From the NCBI RefSeq assembly GCF_014656355.1, contig NZ_BNCG01000003.1:310001-374000 (forward strand): a stretch of DNA of 64,000 bases. The letters are read 5' to 3'. A program made the translations under genes and the position numbers. Every line of letters starts with the position of its first letter. Position 1 is the stretch's first letter. Positions 1-10,285 of this stretch are shown here, piece by piece. This DNA comes from Camelimonas fluminis (GTDB lineage: Bacteria; Pseudomonadota; Alphaproteobacteria; Rhizobiales; Beijerinckiaceae). Below the pieces are notes generated by a model. It saw nothing but the letters and a program-made list of their open reading frames with translations. It made no database searches and was not told the origin of the DNA.

Positions 1-393
1 GATGGCGCATCGTCTCCAGGTTTGACGCAATTCCTGATCGGCGACGGAACGCCGGTCGTGGTGAATTTCTGGGCCTCCTGGTGTGGGCCATGCCGTATCG
101 AGCACCCGCAATTGATGCGGCTGGCGCAGGAAGGGCGGATTCGCCTGCTTGGCGTCAACTACAAGGACGTGGCGGAGAACGCCCGCCGCTTTCTCGGCCA
201 GCTCGGCGATCCCTTCGTCGCCGTGGGGGTCGATCGGGACGGGGCGACGGCGGTGAACTGGGGCGTCTATGGCGTTCCGGAGACATTCATCGTTGATGGG
301 GCAGGGATCATCCGCTACCGGCATGTGGGGCCGTTGACGGAAGAGGCGCTGCGGGGGGCTTTCGGCGCGGAACTGGCCAAACTGGCGCGCTGA
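1..393 (+). CDS. ccmG: Thiol:disulfide interchange protein, CcmG/DsbE type (5' end outside window)
   Basis: This is the C-terminal part of a thioredoxin-fold protein; the open frame runs to base 1, so the N-terminal signal anchor lies upstream of the window. The redox motif WCGPC is encoded at 79-93 inside VVNFWASWCGPCRIEHP, and the following EHP residues plus the GVPETF cis-proline loop are typical of CcmG/DsbE rather than of generic thioredoxins. Proteins of this family act in the periplasm and reduce apocytochrome c thiols before haem attachment. The next gene, an adenylate cyclase, starts about 50 bases downstream and could be co-transcribed, although its role is unrelated. The family call is sure; the exact symbol is by analogy. 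Confidence 0.88.
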   Translation, partial: DGASSPGLTQFLIGDGTPVVVNFWASWCGPCRIEHPQLMRLAQEGRIRLLGVNYKDVAENARRFLGQLGDPFVAVGVDRDGATAVNWGVYGVPETFIVDGAGIIRYRHVGPLTEEALRGAFGAELAKLAR

Positions 394-445
394 CAGGCGT
401 TTGCTGTTTTTGGACATGGGGCCCGCCAGGCTGTTGAGGAGTGCG

Positions 446-1786
446 ATGGCCAGACCGATGCCGTCCCAGGGGCGGGAGCTGTTGCGCACGGCTGACCTGG
501 GCGCGGAGCGCCAGGTCAGCTATGTGCGCATTGCCACCGCGCTGCTGCTGCTGGTGGTGCTGTGGCTGCTGACGACGCCCGAAGACTACGCCAATCACGA
601 ATCAGCGGTCATGCTGTGGGCGGCCGAGGCCTCCCTCATTGTGCTTTTCCTGTCGGGCGTGATTGCGCTGGCGCTGGTGCAAACCAAACGCTGGCGGCCG
701 TGGATGGCCTATCTCACCGTCACGGTCGATACCGGCGTGGTTCTGGCCAATCTCGCCATGACCGCCGCAGCGAGCAGGCTTAGCGGTGATTTCCTTGCCG
801 CATATCCGGCCGCCAGCGGCATCCCGCTGATCCTGGTGACGTCGATCGTCCGTATGCGCCCGGCGGTGCAGGCCTACACCGGCCTGCTGATCATCGCTGG
901 CGCGCTGGCGATCGCGATGCTTCACGGCCATATGGATTATCCTGAGCGACAGCCTCTGGTTGGACCGCTGGCCCCGATGTTCGGCGACAACGCCAACGCC
1001 ACCCGCGTGCTCATCCTGATCGGCATGGCGATGATTACCTGGGTCGCCGCCGTCCGTGGCCGGGCCATGCTGCTGCGGGCCGTGGACGAAACGCGGCGGC
1101 GCATGAATCTCGGTCGCTATCTGCCGTCCGAGCTGTCGCAGATCCTCGCCACGGAAAGCATGGATGACCTCAAGCAGGGTAGCCGCAAGAAGGTTGGGCT
1201 GCTGTTCGTCGACATCCGTAACTCCACCTCGATGGAAGAAAGTCTCGACGCGCGCTCGCTCAGCGTGATGATCAACGCCTTTCGCGATCACCTGACCCGG
1301 ATCGCGCAGAAGCATGACGCGGTCATCGACAAATTCATTGGCGATGGCGCATTCCTCGTCTGCGGGCTGCTTGACGCGCGGCCAGACGACGCCCGCCGCA
1401 CCATCGCCTGCGCCGTTGAAATCGTGCAGACCATGGAGTTGTGGTCACGCGAGCGCGAGGCGGAGGGCGAACCGCCGGTGCGGGTGGGCGCGGGGGTGCA
1501 TTTCGGCGAGGCGTTCGTTGGCGCCATCGGCAATGACGACCGGCTGGAGTTCACGGTGCTTGGCGACGCCGTCAATGTCGCGGCGCGGCTGGAGCAGGCC
1601 ACCAAGACCTGCCACACGCCGCTGCTGGTTTCGGGCGACGCGGTGGCGGCGGCGGGAGACGATACGCCGAGACGGCTGGCCGGCTACAGATTCGTCGGCG
1701 CCGAGCAGTTGCGCGGTCGCCTGGAGCCGGTGCCGGTCTATGCGCCGCTGGCTACCGACCGGCTGGCGCAACGACCGCACAACTGA
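446..1786 (+). CDS. Membrane-bound class III adenylate/guanylate cyclase
   Basis: The protein has about 446 residues. An N-terminal block of roughly six hydrophobic segments (residues about 25-210) is followed by a class III cyclase catalytic domain. Catalytic features visible are the metal aspartate in LLFVDIRNSTS (near residue 255), DKFIGDGAF (near 296, where the Lys fits adenine recognition) and LGDAVNVAARLE (near 375). It should make cAMP from ATP at the inner membrane, with the membrane domain as a possible sensor. I chose the ATG at 446 because TTGAGGAG lies four bases upstream; TTG 401 and ATG 416 in the same frame lack such a site. The signal sensed is unknown. Confidence 0.88.
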   Translation: MARPMPSQGRELLRTADLGAERQVSYVRIATALLLLVVLWLLTTPEDYANHESAVMLWAAEASLIVLFLSGVIALALVQTKRWRPWMAYLTVTVDTGVVLANLAMTAAASRLSGDFLAAYPAASGIPLILVTSIVRMRPAVQAYTGLLIIAGALAIAMLHGHMDYPERQPLVGPLAPMFGDNANATRVLILIGMAMITWVAAVRGRAMLLRAVDETRRRMNLGRYLPSELSQILATESMDDLKQGSRKKVGLLFVDIRNSTSMEESLDARSLSVMINAFRDHLTRIAQKHDAVIDKFIGDGAFLVCGLLDARPDDARRTIACAVEIVQTMELWSREREAEGEPPVRVGAGVHFGEAFVGAIGNDDRLEFTVLGDAVNVAARLEQATKTCHTPLLVSGDAVAAAGDDTPRRLAGYRFVGAEQLRGRLEPVPVYAPLATDRLAQRPHN

Positions 1787-1907
1787 TGCTGACAATGGGT
1801 TCAGGCTCGCCGGCGCGCTGACGCCTCCGCCGCCAGCAGGGCCAAGGCGCGTGCGGGGAAGCAACCCATTCACCCGGCTCATTCACCCGGCTCATGGAAT
1901 TTCGGCG

Positions 1908-2576
1908 TTACTCGATCAGCGAATTGGGATCGCCGTGGGGCTCCGGCTCCGCGTCTTCCGGCAGGGTGTGGCGCATGATCAGCGGCGTCTGCGCCAGGGC
2001 GAACGCCAGGGTTAGCGGCATGATGCCGAACACCTTGAAGTTCACCCACGCGTCGGTCGACCAGTTGCGCCAGACAATCTCATTCAGCGCTGCCAGGACG
2101 AAGAAGAACAGCGCCCAGCGGAAGGTCAGTTTGCGCCAGCCTGCGTCGGTGAGGCGGATCATGCTGTCCAGCACTACATTGAGCAGCGGCCGACCGAAGG
2201 CGAGCCCACCAAGCAGCGCGCCGCCGAACAGGCAGTTGACGATGGTCGGCTTGAGTTTGATGAAGTGGTCGTCGCGCAGCACGAGCGTAAGCGTTCCGAA
2301 GATGAGCACGACAACGGCCGACACCAGCGGCATGATGGGCAGCTTGCGCACCAGCGCGTAGTGAATCACCAGCGCGGCGACGGTGGCCGCCATGAACACC
2401 GCAGTAGCGGTGAGAATGCCAAGTTGACCGGTTTGCGCCAGATTTTCAGGCAGAAGGCCGCCGACCAGCGGCGTGAACAGTTGCGGACGGGCGTTGGCGA
2501 AGAAGAATACGCCGAGGGGCCCCAGTTCAAGGGCGAACTTGGCCAGCGGAGAGATCGTCCGGGATTGCGCTGTCAC
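1908..2576 (-). CDS. yciB: Intracellular septation protein A family (YciB)
   Basis: This is a polytopic membrane protein of about 222 residues with five or more hydrophobic segments. The N-terminal [13 protein letters not shown] and the conserved stretch [10 protein letters not shown] are hallmarks of the YciB/IspZ septation family, which in enterobacteria interacts with cell-division and elongation proteins and affects envelope integrity. The frame is open to a TTG at 2591, but the GTG at 2576 has GGGGA eight bases upstream and places the start just before the conserved region, so I prefer it. It is transcribed convergently with the cyclase gene, and the upstream neighbour on the same strand is the DUF1674 gene. 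Confidence 0.9.
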   Translation of the reverse strand: MTAQSRTISPLAKFALELGPLGVFFFANARPQLFTPLVGGLLPENLAQTGQLGILTATAVFMAATVAALVIHYALVRKLPIMPLVSAVVVLIFGTLTLVLRDDHFIKLKPTIVNCLFGGALLGGLAFGRPLLNVVLDSMIRLTDAGWRKLTFRWALFFFVLAALNEIVWRNWSTDAWVNFKVFGIMPLTLAFALAQTPLIMRHTLPEDAEPEPHGDPNSLIE

Positions 2577-2703
2577 GTGCTGTGTCCCCAATCGTCCAGG
2601 CGGACGGTATTGTCATGTCATGCGGATGCGCGGTTGCGCGCCGCGCTCCCTATAAAACCGCCGTGGCTGCATCAAGGCGCGAGCGGCCACGGTCGTCCCA
2701 GGG

Positions 2704-2937
2704 TCAGAAATCCGAGGCAATGCCGTTGTTTTCCCAATCCTGATAGCGCACCGGGTCTGGCCCCTCGCGACCGCCGAGCTCAGTCCTGTCGCCAAGGGCG
2801 GCGATTCGGGCTTCCACGTCGGCGCGTCGCGCTTCCGCTTCGGCTAGCGCCCGCTGCGCGGCCGGCGTCAGCCGGCGCGGCTGGTCACGCTCCTCCCGCC
2901 CGTTGGCGACACTGGAGGCTGGAGTATGGTCGCTCAT
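2704..2937 (-). CDS. DUF1674 protein, SdhAF4-like succinate dehydrogenase assembly factor
   Basis: This is a small protein of 77 residues. The C-terminal block GGREGPDPVRYQDWENNGIA followed by SDF is the DUF1674 signature, shared with eukaryotic SDHAF4, which binds flavinylated succinate dehydrogenase subunit A during assembly of complex II. The N-terminal half is charged and probably unstructured, as in homologues. The frame can be extended to 3009, but the extension is not family-like; the ATG at 2937 gives the usual length. Function in bacteria is inferred from the eukaryotic family. No sdh genes are present in the window. Confidence 0.85.
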   Translation of the reverse strand: MSDHTPASSVANGREERDQPRRLTPAAQRALAEAEARRADVEARIAALGDRTELGGREGPDPVRYQDWENNGIASDF

Positions 2938-3195
2938 GCGCCGGATCCTTTCGCTCGAACATGCAGCTGCTGCGGGGCGTCCCGGTTGATGGCGGCAGAC
3001 CAGGAGCAAAAGCTGCGCGATGTCAATGGATGCGCGAGGCCATGCCCTTGCGGGAGGGCATATGGGGCGCCCACATTGGGAATGGCCGGCGACCGGGACG
3101 TCGCACCCGCGTGATCATCCACGGTCGCCAGGCCAGGAGCTGCTGATTTTACGCATTTTCACGCCGGTTGGCGCCCGAAAATGGGAGAGTGCCAG

Positions 3196-4143
3196 ATGAA
3201 TTTTGCCAGAACCGCATTGCTGCTCGCGGCGCTGACCGCGCTGTTCGGCGTTGTGGGGTACATGCTGGGCGGCGCTGGCGGCATGCTGATCGCCCTGGTG
3301 GTGGCCGCTGGCATGAATGTGTTCGCCTACTGGAATTCCGACCGTCTGGCTCTCGCCGCCTATAACGCCCGGGAAGTGGACCAGCACAGCGCGCCGGAAC
3401 TGGTGCAGATGACCCATGAGCTGGCGCGGCGCGCCCGGTTGCCGCTGCCCCGCGTCTATCTGATCGACAGTCCACAGCCGAATGCTTTCGCCACCGGGCG
3501 CACCCCGGAAAAAGGGGCTGTCGCGGTCACCACGGGGTTGATGCATGCGCTGTCGCGGCAGGAGCTTGCTGGCGTCATCGCCCATGAACTCGCGCATATC
3601 CGCAACCGCGACACGCTGACCATGACCGTGGCGGCGACCATTGCCGGCGCCATTTCCTCCATCGCCCAGTTTGGCATGCTGTTCGGAGGCAATCGCCAGA
3701 ACGGCAACAGCCATGGGGCGCTGACGGGTCTGCTCGTCGCCATTGTCGCGCCTCTCGCGGCGATGGTTATTCAGATGGCGGTCAGCCGCTCGCGCGAGTA
3801 TGAAGCAGACAGGCTGGGCGCGGAAATCTGTGGCGAGCCGGTCTGGCTTGCATCCGCCCTTGCGCGAATCGAGCAGGGCGTGGCGCAGGTTGTCGACGAG
3901 CGCGCGGAAGCGCATCCGGCCACCGCGCCGCTGTTTATCATCAACCCCCTTTCCGGGCGCGGCATGGACAATCTGTTTTCTACTCATCCCTCGACGCAGA
4001 ATCGCGTCAATGAATTGCAGAAACTGGCCGCGGCCTGGGGCAAGGGCTGGCGCGTCGACCAGCCCGGCGCGCCTTCCGCAGGCGGTTTCACCACAGGCGC
4101 CGCTGGCAATCCCTGGTCGCGCAGGAGCGGACCGTGGGGTTGA
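3196..4143 (+). CDS. htpX: Membrane zinc metalloprotease HtpX
   Basis: HtpX is an M48-family inner-membrane protease that clears misfolded membrane proteins under envelope or heat stress. The protein has 315 residues, with two hydrophobic segments at the N terminus, the zinc motif HELAH at about residues 130-134 inside [13 protein letters not shown], a second hydrophobic pair, and the third zinc ligand in EYEADRLG near residue 201. Length and motif order match the family. I chose the ATG at 3196 because GGGAGAG sits directly upstream; the in-frame ATG at 3181 lies within that ribosome-binding region. The 3' end overlaps the start of rsmB by ten bases, which suggests translational coupling. 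Confidence 0.95.
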   Translation: MNFARTALLLAALTALFGVVGYMLGGAGGMLIALVVAAGMNVFAYWNSDRLALAAYNAREVDQHSAPELVQMTHELARRARLPLPRVYLIDSPQPNAFATGRTPEKGAVAVTTGLMHALSRQELAGVIAHELAHIRNRDTLTMTVAATIAGAISSIAQFGMLFGGNRQNGNSHGALTGLLVAIVAPLAAMVIQMAVSRSREYEADRLGAEICGEPVWLASALARIEQGVAQVVDERAEAHPATAPLFIINPLSGRGMDNLFSTHPSTQNRVNELQKLAAAWGKGWRVDQPGAPSAGGFTTGAAGNPWSRRSGPWG

Positions 4144-5600
4144 AATCGGGAGACGATCGCCGGAAGGGCCGCCCCTCTGGCCGCCCATCCGGCAAGGCCG
4201 GCGCGCCGCGCGGCAATCGCCAGGGGCAAGGTCAGGGCCGTCAGGGCGGCGGCGCGGTCATGGGACCAGGCATGGCGGCGCGGCGCGCCGCTGTCATCGT
4301 GTTGCGCGCTGTGCTGGAGCAGCCGGATGAAGCGCCGCAGGTCGACGCGCTGCTCGCGGACGCGACCGCCGACCTCGACGACCGCGATCGCGGTCTGGCC
4401 CGCGCCATCGTCACCGCCACCTTGCGGCGCCTTGGTTCGATCCAGCATTTGCTGGCGCAATTGATGGAGCGCGGTTATCCGCGCAAGTGCGGGCCGCTGG
4501 AGGCGATCCTCGTCACCGCTTCGGCGCAGATCCTGTTCATGGATACGCCTGATCACGCCGCTGTTGACACCGCCATCAACCTGGCCCGGGCTGACAGGAA
4601 CGCCGCGCCGTTCACCGGGCTGGCCAACGCGGTGCTGCGCAATGTCGTGGCGCGCAAGGATGAGGTCGCCGGCTACGACCCTCTCGATATCGACGCGCCG
4701 CGCTGGCTGGCGGCCCGATGGCGCGCCGCATGGGGCGAGTCGCAAGCCAGGGCCATCGCCGCAGCACTGCGCCACGAACCGGGCGTGGACGTCAGCGTGC
4801 GTGGCCCGGCCGGGGCCTGGACGGAGCGGCTCGACGGCGTGGCTCTGCCGCTGGCGCCAGATTCGGCGGCGACGCAGACCGTCCGCCTGCGCACGACGCG
4901 GGGCATCGAGGAACTGCCCGGCTATGCGGAAGGCGCATGGTGGGTGCAGGACGCGGCGGCGGCGCTGCCAGCGCGGCTGCTGCATGTGCAGCCCGGCGAG
5001 CGCGTGGCCGATCTGTGCGCCGCTCCTGGCGGCAAGACGGCGCAACTTCTGGCTGCGGGCGGCCAGGTGGCGGCTTTCGACCGCTCCCCCGCCCGCATGG
5101 ACCGGCTGGCCGCGAACATGCGCCGGCTTGGTTTCTCGCCGGAGCGTCACGTGGTTAATCTGGCGACTGTCGCTCCAGAGAAGATCCGGGGCGGGCCTTA
5201 TGACGCGGTGCTGCTCGATGCGCCATGTTCGGCCACCGGCACGATCCGCCGCCATCCCGACGTGGCGTGGACCAAGCGGCCGGGCGACATCGCCTCGCTC
5301 GCCGATCTGCAGGCGCGGCTGCTCGATTGCGCCGCCGCGCTGCTGAAGCCCGGTGGGCGTCTGGTCTATTCGACCTGTTCGCTGGAGCCGGATGAGGGCG
5401 AACTGCAGATCGCCCGGTTCCTTGAGCGCAACCCGCAGATGCAGCGCGTTCCCGTGGCCGCGGCGGAGTTGCCGGGGTTACCGGAAGCTATCAATGCGGC
5501 CGGCGAGGTGCGCACTTTCCCCTCCATGCTGCCAGACGCGGAGCCCCGCATGTCCGGCCTCGACGGATTTTTCGCCGCGCGATTGCAGCGCAAAAGCTGA
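4134..5600 (+). CDS. rsmB: 16S rRNA m5C967 methyltransferase RsmB
   Basis: The 488-residue protein has a basic Gly/Arg/Gln-rich tail (residues 1-42), a NusB-like RNA-binding domain (about 45-180) and a Rossmann methyltransferase domain. The SAM loop is [10 protein letters not shown] near residue 295; the two RsmB cysteines are in DAPCSATG near 365 and [12 protein letters not shown] near 415. It methylates a cytosine in helix 31 of 16S rRNA. The GTG start overlaps htpX and has AGGAG six bases upstream, which favours it over ATG 4260, where the family-conserved part begins. Coupling of htpX and rsmB is common in this bacterial order. Confidence 0.93.
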   Translation: MGLKSGDDRRKGRPSGRPSGKAGAPRGNRQGQGQGRQGGGAVMGPGMAARRAAVIVLRAVLEQPDEAPQVDALLADATADLDDRDRGLARAIVTATLRRLGSIQHLLAQLMERGYPRKCGPLEAILVTASAQILFMDTPDHAAVDTAINLARADRNAAPFTGLANAVLRNVVARKDEVAGYDPLDIDAPRWLAARWRAAWGESQARAIAAALRHEPGVDVSVRGPAGAWTERLDGVALPLAPDSAATQTVRLRTTRGIEELPGYAEGAWWVQDAAAALPARLLHVQPGERVADLCAAPGGKTAQLLAAGGQVAAFDRSPARMDRLAANMRRLGFSPERHVVNLATVAPEKIRGGPYDAVLLDAPCSATGTIRRHPDVAWTKRPGDIASLADLQARLLDCAAALLKPGGRLVYSTCSLEPDEGELQIARFLERNPQMQRVPVAAAELPGLPEAINAAGEVRTFPSMLPDAEPRMSGLDGFFAARLQRKS

Positions 5601-5917
5601 AAGCGCGTGGATTCATTGCGGCGCCATGCTTCCCGTCGCCGGGCGGCGCGGTATAGTCTCCGGACGCGCGGCGACGCCGATTCACTGGCCGCTTTCGTCT
5701 GGACGCCGGCAATGGCTTACGTTCTGGAAGCGTCCCTTGCCCAACGCTCCGGCCTGGCGTGTTTTTTTGCTGGCGTGAAGTGACGTTCACTGCGCTGGGG
5801 AACGCGCATGCCGGCGGGGCGGGCCTGCGCCGCGCGAATGTGCGTGAGAACGGCGGATTGGCGTGTTTCCGCGGTGCGGCCTGAGCGGCGACGCTCTGGC
5901 GTGATCTTGATCCGGAG
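5601..5917. other. Intergenic gap between rsmB and heparinase-like gene
   Basis: No gene is supported here. Visible elements are a T7 run at 5762-5768 preceded by a weak stem (possible rsmB terminator) and a 5-bp palindrome with 3-base spacer at 5779-5791 (AGTGACGTTCACT), which could be an operator for the downstream gene. Both assignments are weak. Confidence 0.35.
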
Positions 5918-7714
5918 GTGGCGCGCCACGTCCTGGAGGCATGCTCCGGAGGGATGTTCTGGGTGGCGGCGACAGGCGACAGATTGCGGCTTCATGCGCT
6001 GGTCGTACGGGAAACGGTGCGCAGCGCCCTGTCGCTGGCTGGCTCGCTCGCGCTCCGCATCTTCCCGACCCCGGCGCGGGCGCCCGAGCGGCTGCTGGTT
6101 GCGCCGCAGGATCTGCGCACCGCAGATCCCACCCTCGCGGCTGACTATTACGCCGGCCGTTTCGCCTTCGCTGGCCGTATGGTGGAAACACGCGGCAGTT
6201 CGCCGTTTGGCGTTTCGCCTCCCAGTCAGGCCTGGGACGAGGAGTTGTGCGGATTCGGCTGGCTGCGCCATTTGCGCGCCGCCAACACCGATATCGCGCG
6301 CGCCCACGCTCGCAGTCTTGTCGACGATTTTCTGCGTCATGATGGCGACCGGCGTGGCGGCGGCGCGCTGCCGCGCGTTGTCTCGCGTCGTCTGATTTCG
6401 TTCCTGTCCCAGGCGCCGCTGCTGCTGGAGGGGGCGGACCGGGCGTTTTACCTGCGCTTCATGCGCACGGTCGGTCGCTCGCTGGCCCAGTTGCGCGCCG
6501 CCGCCGGCCCGGACGTGGCGGCGGATGACCAGCTGCTGATCGCCATTGCCCAGAGCTTCGCCAGCCTGTGCGTCGCCGCGCCGTCGCGCTCCCAAACCCG
6601 CACCGACGCTACGCTGGGCTCGCTTCTCGGCGAGCATGTCCTGCAGGATGGCGGCCATGTCAGCCGCAATCCGCGCCGGTTGATCGAACTGCTGGCCGAT
6701 CTGTTGCCGTTGCGGCAGGTTTACGCCACGCGCGGCATGGAGCCGCCGCTCGCCCTGATCACCGCCATCGACCGCATGATGCCGATGTTGCGGCTGTTCC
6801 GGCACGAGGATGGGGCCATCGCCCTGTTCAACGGCATGGGGGAGTCGGCGCCCGATCTGCTGGCGACGGTGCTGGCCTACGATGACGCCCATGCCCGGCC
6901 AATGACCCATGCGCCATGGAGCGGCTATGAGCGCATGACCGCAGGAAGAACACTGGTGATCGCCGACGTCGGCGCGCCGCCGCCACGGTCGTTCTCGGCC
7001 GAGGCGCACGCCGGATGCCTGTCGTTCGAGATGTCCGTCGCGGGTTCGATGATGGTGGTCAATTGCGGCGCCTCGCCGGTGGATTCGGCGGCGGCGCGGC
7101 TGGCGGCGCGCTCAACTGCGGCTCATTCCACCGTAACGGTGGAGGATACGTCGTCGTGCCATTTTGCCGGCGCGCCGCGCGGCGACCGGCTGGCGGCCTG
7201 GCTGGAGCGGCTGCTCGGCCCGGTCATTCTTGCTGGCCCGGTCAATGTGAAGGCCGAGCATGGCGGCGACGCCAGCGGCCATGCGCTCACGGCCTCACAT
7301 GATGGTTACTTCCCCCGCCACGGCGTGGTGCACGAGCGCCAGTGGCGTCTGTCGTCCCAGGGCGAGCAGCTCGCAGGCTTGGACCGGCTGGTCAAATCGG
7401 CCTCTGGCCGGGTGTCGGCCGTCATCCGGTTCCATCTGCACCCCGCGGTGGACGTCGCCCCGGAAGAGGACGGCATGGCCGTGTCGTTGCGTCTGCCCGA
7501 TGGACAGTTCTGGCGTTTCGAGGCGCCTGGTCATGTGGTGCATATTGAGGAGAGCGTCTGGTTCGCCGCGCCGGGCGGCGCCCGGGCGTCCAGGCAGCTG
7601 GTCATCGACATGACGGCGCCGGAGCGCACGGCCTCCACCGAGATCGCCTGGCGGTTCGTGCGTGAGGGCTGGGAGGGCGGCGCGCCTGGCCAGGATCAGC
7701 GATCCGCGCCCTGA
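5918..7714 (+). CDS. Heparinase II/III family protein
   Basis: The product has about 598 residues. The N-terminal half is alpha-helical in composition and the C-terminal half, from about residue 320, resembles the heparinase II/III-like domain, with the conserved stretch CLSFEMSVAGSMMVVNCG and the later HDGYFPRHGVVHERQWRLS (alphaproteobacterial version of the family). Related enzymes are polysaccharide lyases, but the substrate of this chromosomal family is not known and no polysaccharide locus is nearby. The gene sits between rsmB and purH, a neighbourhood often seen in Hyphomicrobiales. The start is uncertain: GTG 5918 has GGAGG close by, and ATG 5954 is in frame with GGAGGG immediately before it. 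No signal peptide is evident. Confidence 0.78.
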   Translation: MARHVLEACSGGMFWVAATGDRLRLHALVVRETVRSALSLAGSLALRIFPTPARAPERLLVAPQDLRTADPTLAADYYAGRFAFAGRMVETRGSSPFGVSPPSQAWDEELCGFGWLRHLRAANTDIARAHARSLVDDFLRHDGDRRGGGALPRVVSRRLISFLSQAPLLLEGADRAFYLRFMRTVGRSLAQLRAAAGPDVAADDQLLIAIAQSFASLCVAAPSRSQTRTDATLGSLLGEHVLQDGGHVSRNPRRLIELLADLLPLRQVYATRGMEPPLALITAIDRMMPMLRLFRHEDGAIALFNGMGESAPDLLATVLAYDDAHARPMTHAPWSGYERMTAGRTLVIADVGAPPPRSFSAEAHAGCLSFEMSVAGSMMVVNCGASPVDSAAARLAARSTAAHSTVTVEDTSSCHFAGAPRGDRLAAWLERLLGPVILAGPVNVKAEHGGDASGHALTASHDGYFPRHGVVHERQWRLSSQGEQLAGLDRLVKSASGRVSAVIRFHLHPAVDVAPEEDGMAVSLRLPDGQFWRFEAPGHVVHIEESVWFAAPGGARASRQLVIDMTAPERTASTEIAWRFVREGWEGGAPGQDQRSAP

Positions 7715-7759
7715 TTGACGAATTCCGCGCGTGACCCGCGGGTTGGCGCGGCGTTCGCG

Positions 7760-7780
7760 CATGCCTGCCTTGCGGGCATG
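7760..7780. other. Hairpin downstream of heparinase-like gene
   Basis: CATGCCTGC and GCGGGCATG pair around a CTT loop (with one G-T pair). There is no T run, so this is not a classical intrinsic terminator; it could stabilise the 3' end of the upstream transcript or act in the purH leader. Confidence 0.4.
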
Positions 7781-7895
7781 TGACGCAACGACGATTGGAT
7801 CACCGGCGCATCCGTGCTATCGCGCCGCTTTCATGACGTTTTTTGGCGCCGGGCGCCGCGCGGCCGGATGACATCGGACAATACACGGATCTTAC

Positions 7896-9488
7896 ATGTC
7901 GAACGAACTGCGGCGCGTGACCCGCGCACTTCTCTCCGTGTCGGACAAGACCGGCCTGATTGAATTCGCCAGGGCTCTGGCGGAACGTGGCGTCACGCTG
8001 GTTTCGACGGGCGGCACGCGCAAGGCGCTGGCCCAGGCCGGGCTGCCGGTTCTCGATGTCTCTGAAGTCACCGGCTTCCCCGAGATGATGGACGGTCGCG
8101 TCAAGACCCTGCACCCGGCGGTGCATGGCGGTCTGCTCGCCATCCGCAACAATCCGGAACACCAGGCGGCGATGCTGGCCAACGGCATCGGCCCAATCGA
8201 CCTGCTGGTGGTCAATCTCTACCCGTTCGAGGCGACCGTCGCCTCCGGCGCCGGTTATGATGATTGCATCGAGAATATCGATATCGGCGGTCCGGCGATG
8301 ATCCGCGCCGCCGCCAAGAACCATGGCGATGTCGCCGTGGTCGTCGAAGGCTCCGATTACCAGGCGGTGCTGGACGACCTGGAGGCCAACGCCGGCTCCA
8401 CATCGCTGGAGTTGCGCCGGCGTCTCGCCCAGAAGGCCTACGCCCGCACCGCCAGCTATGATGCGGCGATTTCCAACTGGTTCGCGGCCCAGATCGGCGA
8501 GGCCAGCCCGGCGTTCCGCGCCATCGGCGGCGAACTGGCGGAGGCCATGCGCTACGGTGAGAACCCGCACCAGAGCGCGGCGTTCTATCGCGGCCCCGAA
8601 GCCCGCGCCGGCGTCGCCACGGCCCGCCAGCTGCAGGGCAAGCAGCTGTCCTACAACAATATCAACGATACGGACGCCGCCTTCGAATGCGTGGCGGAGT
8701 TTGATCCGGCCCGCACGGCCGCCGTCGCCATCATCAAGCACGCCAACCCCTGCGGCGTGGCCGAGGGCGCCAGTCTTGTCGAGGCCTATGAGCGCGCCCT
8801 GCGCTGCGACCCTGTGTCGGCCTTTGGCGGCATCGTCGCCCTCAACCAGACGCTCGACGCCGACGCCGCGCGCAAGATTGTCGAGATCTTTACCGAGGTG
8901 ATCATCGCCCCGGATGCCAGCGAGGAGGCCATCGCCCTCGTCGCGGCCAAGAAGAACCTGCGCCTGCTTCTGACTGGCGGCCTGCCAGACCCGCGCGCCG
9001 CCGGCCTCGCGGTGCGCACGGTCTCGGGCGGTTTCCTGGTCCAGGGTCGTGACAACGCCGTGGTCGATGACATGGACCTGCGCGTGGTGACGAAGCGTGC
9101 GCCTTCGGCGCGTGAACTGTCCGACATGCGCTTCGCCTTCCGCGTCGCCAAGCATGTCAAATCCAACGCTATCGTCTACGTGAAGGATGGCGCCACGGTC
9201 GGCGTCGGCGCTGGCCAGATGAGCCGCGTCGATTCCTCGCGCATCGCCGCCTGGAAGGCTGCCGAAGCGGCGAAGGCCGCAGGTCTGCCCGAGAGCCTTG
9301 CTGTGGGTTCGGTGGTGGCGTCTGACGCCTTCTTCCCCTTCGCCGACGGTCTGTTGGCCGCGGCCGAGGCCGGAGCCACGGCGGTGATCCAGCCCGGCGG
9401 CTCCATGCGCGACGATGAAGTCATCAAGGCCGCGGACGAAGCTGGTCTCGCCATGGTCTTCACTGGCCACCGCCACTTCCGGCACTGA
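7896..9488 (+). CDS. purH: Bifunctional AICAR formyltransferase/IMP cyclohydrolase PurH
   Basis: PurH carries out the last two steps of de novo IMP synthesis: transfer of a formyl group from 10-formyl-THF to AICAR, then ring closure. The 530-residue length fits the family. The N-terminal MGS-like cyclohydrolase domain shows [12 protein letters not shown] near residue 70, and the transformylase domain shows [12 protein letters not shown] near 222, [10 protein letters not shown] near 281 and the C-terminal [16 protein letters not shown]. The start ATG 7896 begins directly with the conserved [13 protein letters not shown]-like segment. The cobU/cobP gene follows after 21 bases and is probably co-transcribed. 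Confidence 0.97.
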   Translation: MSNELRRVTRALLSVSDKTGLIEFARALAERGVTLVSTGGTRKALAQAGLPVLDVSEVTGFPEMMDGRVKTLHPAVHGGLLAIRNNPEHQAAMLANGIGPIDLLVVNLYPFEATVASGAGYDDCIENIDIGGPAMIRAAAKNHGDVAVVVEGSDYQAVLDDLEANAGSTSLELRRRLAQKAYARTASYDAAISNWFAAQIGEASPAFRAIGGELAEAMRYGENPHQSAAFYRGPEARAGVATARQLQGKQLSYNNINDTDAAFECVAEFDPARTAAVAIIKHANPCGVAEGASLVEAYERALRCDPVSAFGGIVALNQTLDADAARKIVEIFTEVIIAPDASEEAIALVAAKKNLRLLLTGGLPDPRAAGLAVRTVSGGFLVQGRDNAVVDDMDLRVVTKRAPSARELSDMRFAFRVAKHVKSNAIVYVKDGATVGVGAGQMSRVDSSRIAAWKAAEAAKAAGLPESLAVGSVVASDAFFPFADGLLAAAEAGATAVIQPGGSMRDDEVIKAADEAGLAMVFTGHRHFRH

Positions 9489-9509
9489 ATCCCGGGGGAA
9501 GGGCGCGCC

Positions 9510-10034
9510 ATGAGTGACTTGCCGGCCGCTTCCCTGACCCTGCTGCTTGGGGGCGCCCGCTCTGGCAAGAGCCGGCACGCCGAACTGCTGATCGAACAGC
9601 TTGCTCCGCCGTGGCGTTACATCGCCACGGCGGAGCCGTTTGATGACGAGATGCGCGACCGCATAAGCCATCACGTCGACCGCCGCGGCGCCGGCTGGCG
9701 CACGCTGGAAGCGCCGCTCGACCTTCCTGGCGCGCTGGCCGGGTTGCCGCCGGGCGAGCCGGTTCTGGTTGATTGCCTGACCGTCTGGCTGACCAATGTC
9801 ATGCTCTCCGGCGCTGATGTGGCGGAGGCGATTGGGCGGCTGGTCGCGACTTTGCAGACCCCGCGCGGCCCGTGGTTCGTCGTCGCCAATGAGGTTGGCC
9901 TCGGCATCGTGCCGGACAACGCGCTGGCGCGGCGGTTTCGTGATGAGGCGGGCCGCCTGAACCAGTCCGTGGCCGCCATCGCCGGCACGGTGCTGTTTCT
10001 CGCCGCTGGCCTGCCCATGCGACTCAAGGGCTGA
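9510..10034 (+). CDS. cobU: Bifunctional adenosylcobinamide kinase/guanylyltransferase (CobU/CobP)
   Basis: The 174-residue protein catalyses phosphorylation and GMP transfer to adenosylcobinamide in nucleotide-loop assembly of cobalamin. Residues about 12-22 form the P-loop [12 protein letters not shown]; the conserved [39 protein letters not shown] and [10 protein letters not shown] motifs follow in family order, and the length is usual. GGGGGAAGGG precedes the ATG. It is the only cobalamin-synthesis gene in the window. The cobalamin-dependent ethylmalonyl-CoA mutase at 32-34 kb is a plausible consumer of the product. The alphaproteobacterial name is cobP. Confidence 0.95.
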   Translation: MSDLPAASLTLLLGGARSGKSRHAELLIEQLAPPWRYIATAEPFDDEMRDRISHHVDRRGAGWRTLEAPLDLPGALAGLPPGEPVLVDCLTVWLTNVMLSGADVAEAIGRLVATLQTPRGPWFVVANEVGLGIVPDNALARRFRDEAGRLNQSVAAIAGTVLFLAAGLPMRLKG

Positions 10035-10162
10035 CGATCGCGTGAAGCTGGCTTGGCCTCCCGGGTGCGGAGGGCGAACCTGCAGGCTCGGACAGCAACC
10101 GGGACAGGATGAGCCGGATGACGGGCGAACTGGCGGCGCGTGAGACAGTTTCGGAATGGCTG

Positions 10163-10220
10163 GAGCGCTTTCCGACCAGACGGAATCGTCTGGTCGATCA
10201 GAATTCGCTCAAAACAAGGG
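10163..10220 (+). repeat. Intergenic repeat type 2, copy 1
   Basis: This segment runs from GAGCGCTTTCCGACCAGACG to the CTCAAAACAAGG block and contains the inner palindrome GACCAGACGG..CGTCTGGTC. It matches 10967-11030 by eye in order and spacing, so the two segments are copies of one short dispersed repeat. Such palindromic intergenic elements are common in Hyphomicrobiales genomes. Confidence 0.7.
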
Positions 10221-10227
10221 AAACTCT

Positions 10228-10261
10228 AGCAATCCCCGATCCATGTAGATCGGGAATTGCT
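10228..10261. other. Hairpin upstream of exported hypothetical protein gene
   Basis: AGCAAT-CCCGATC pairs with GATCGGG-ATTGCT around a short loop, with one unpaired base on each side. It lies 25 bases before the preferred start at 10286 and directly after the type 2 repeat, so it may be part of the repeat element or a leader structure controlling the downstream gene. Confidence 0.5.
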
Positions 10262-10285
10262 CCAGCCGGCTCGCGTCTGGCCTGG

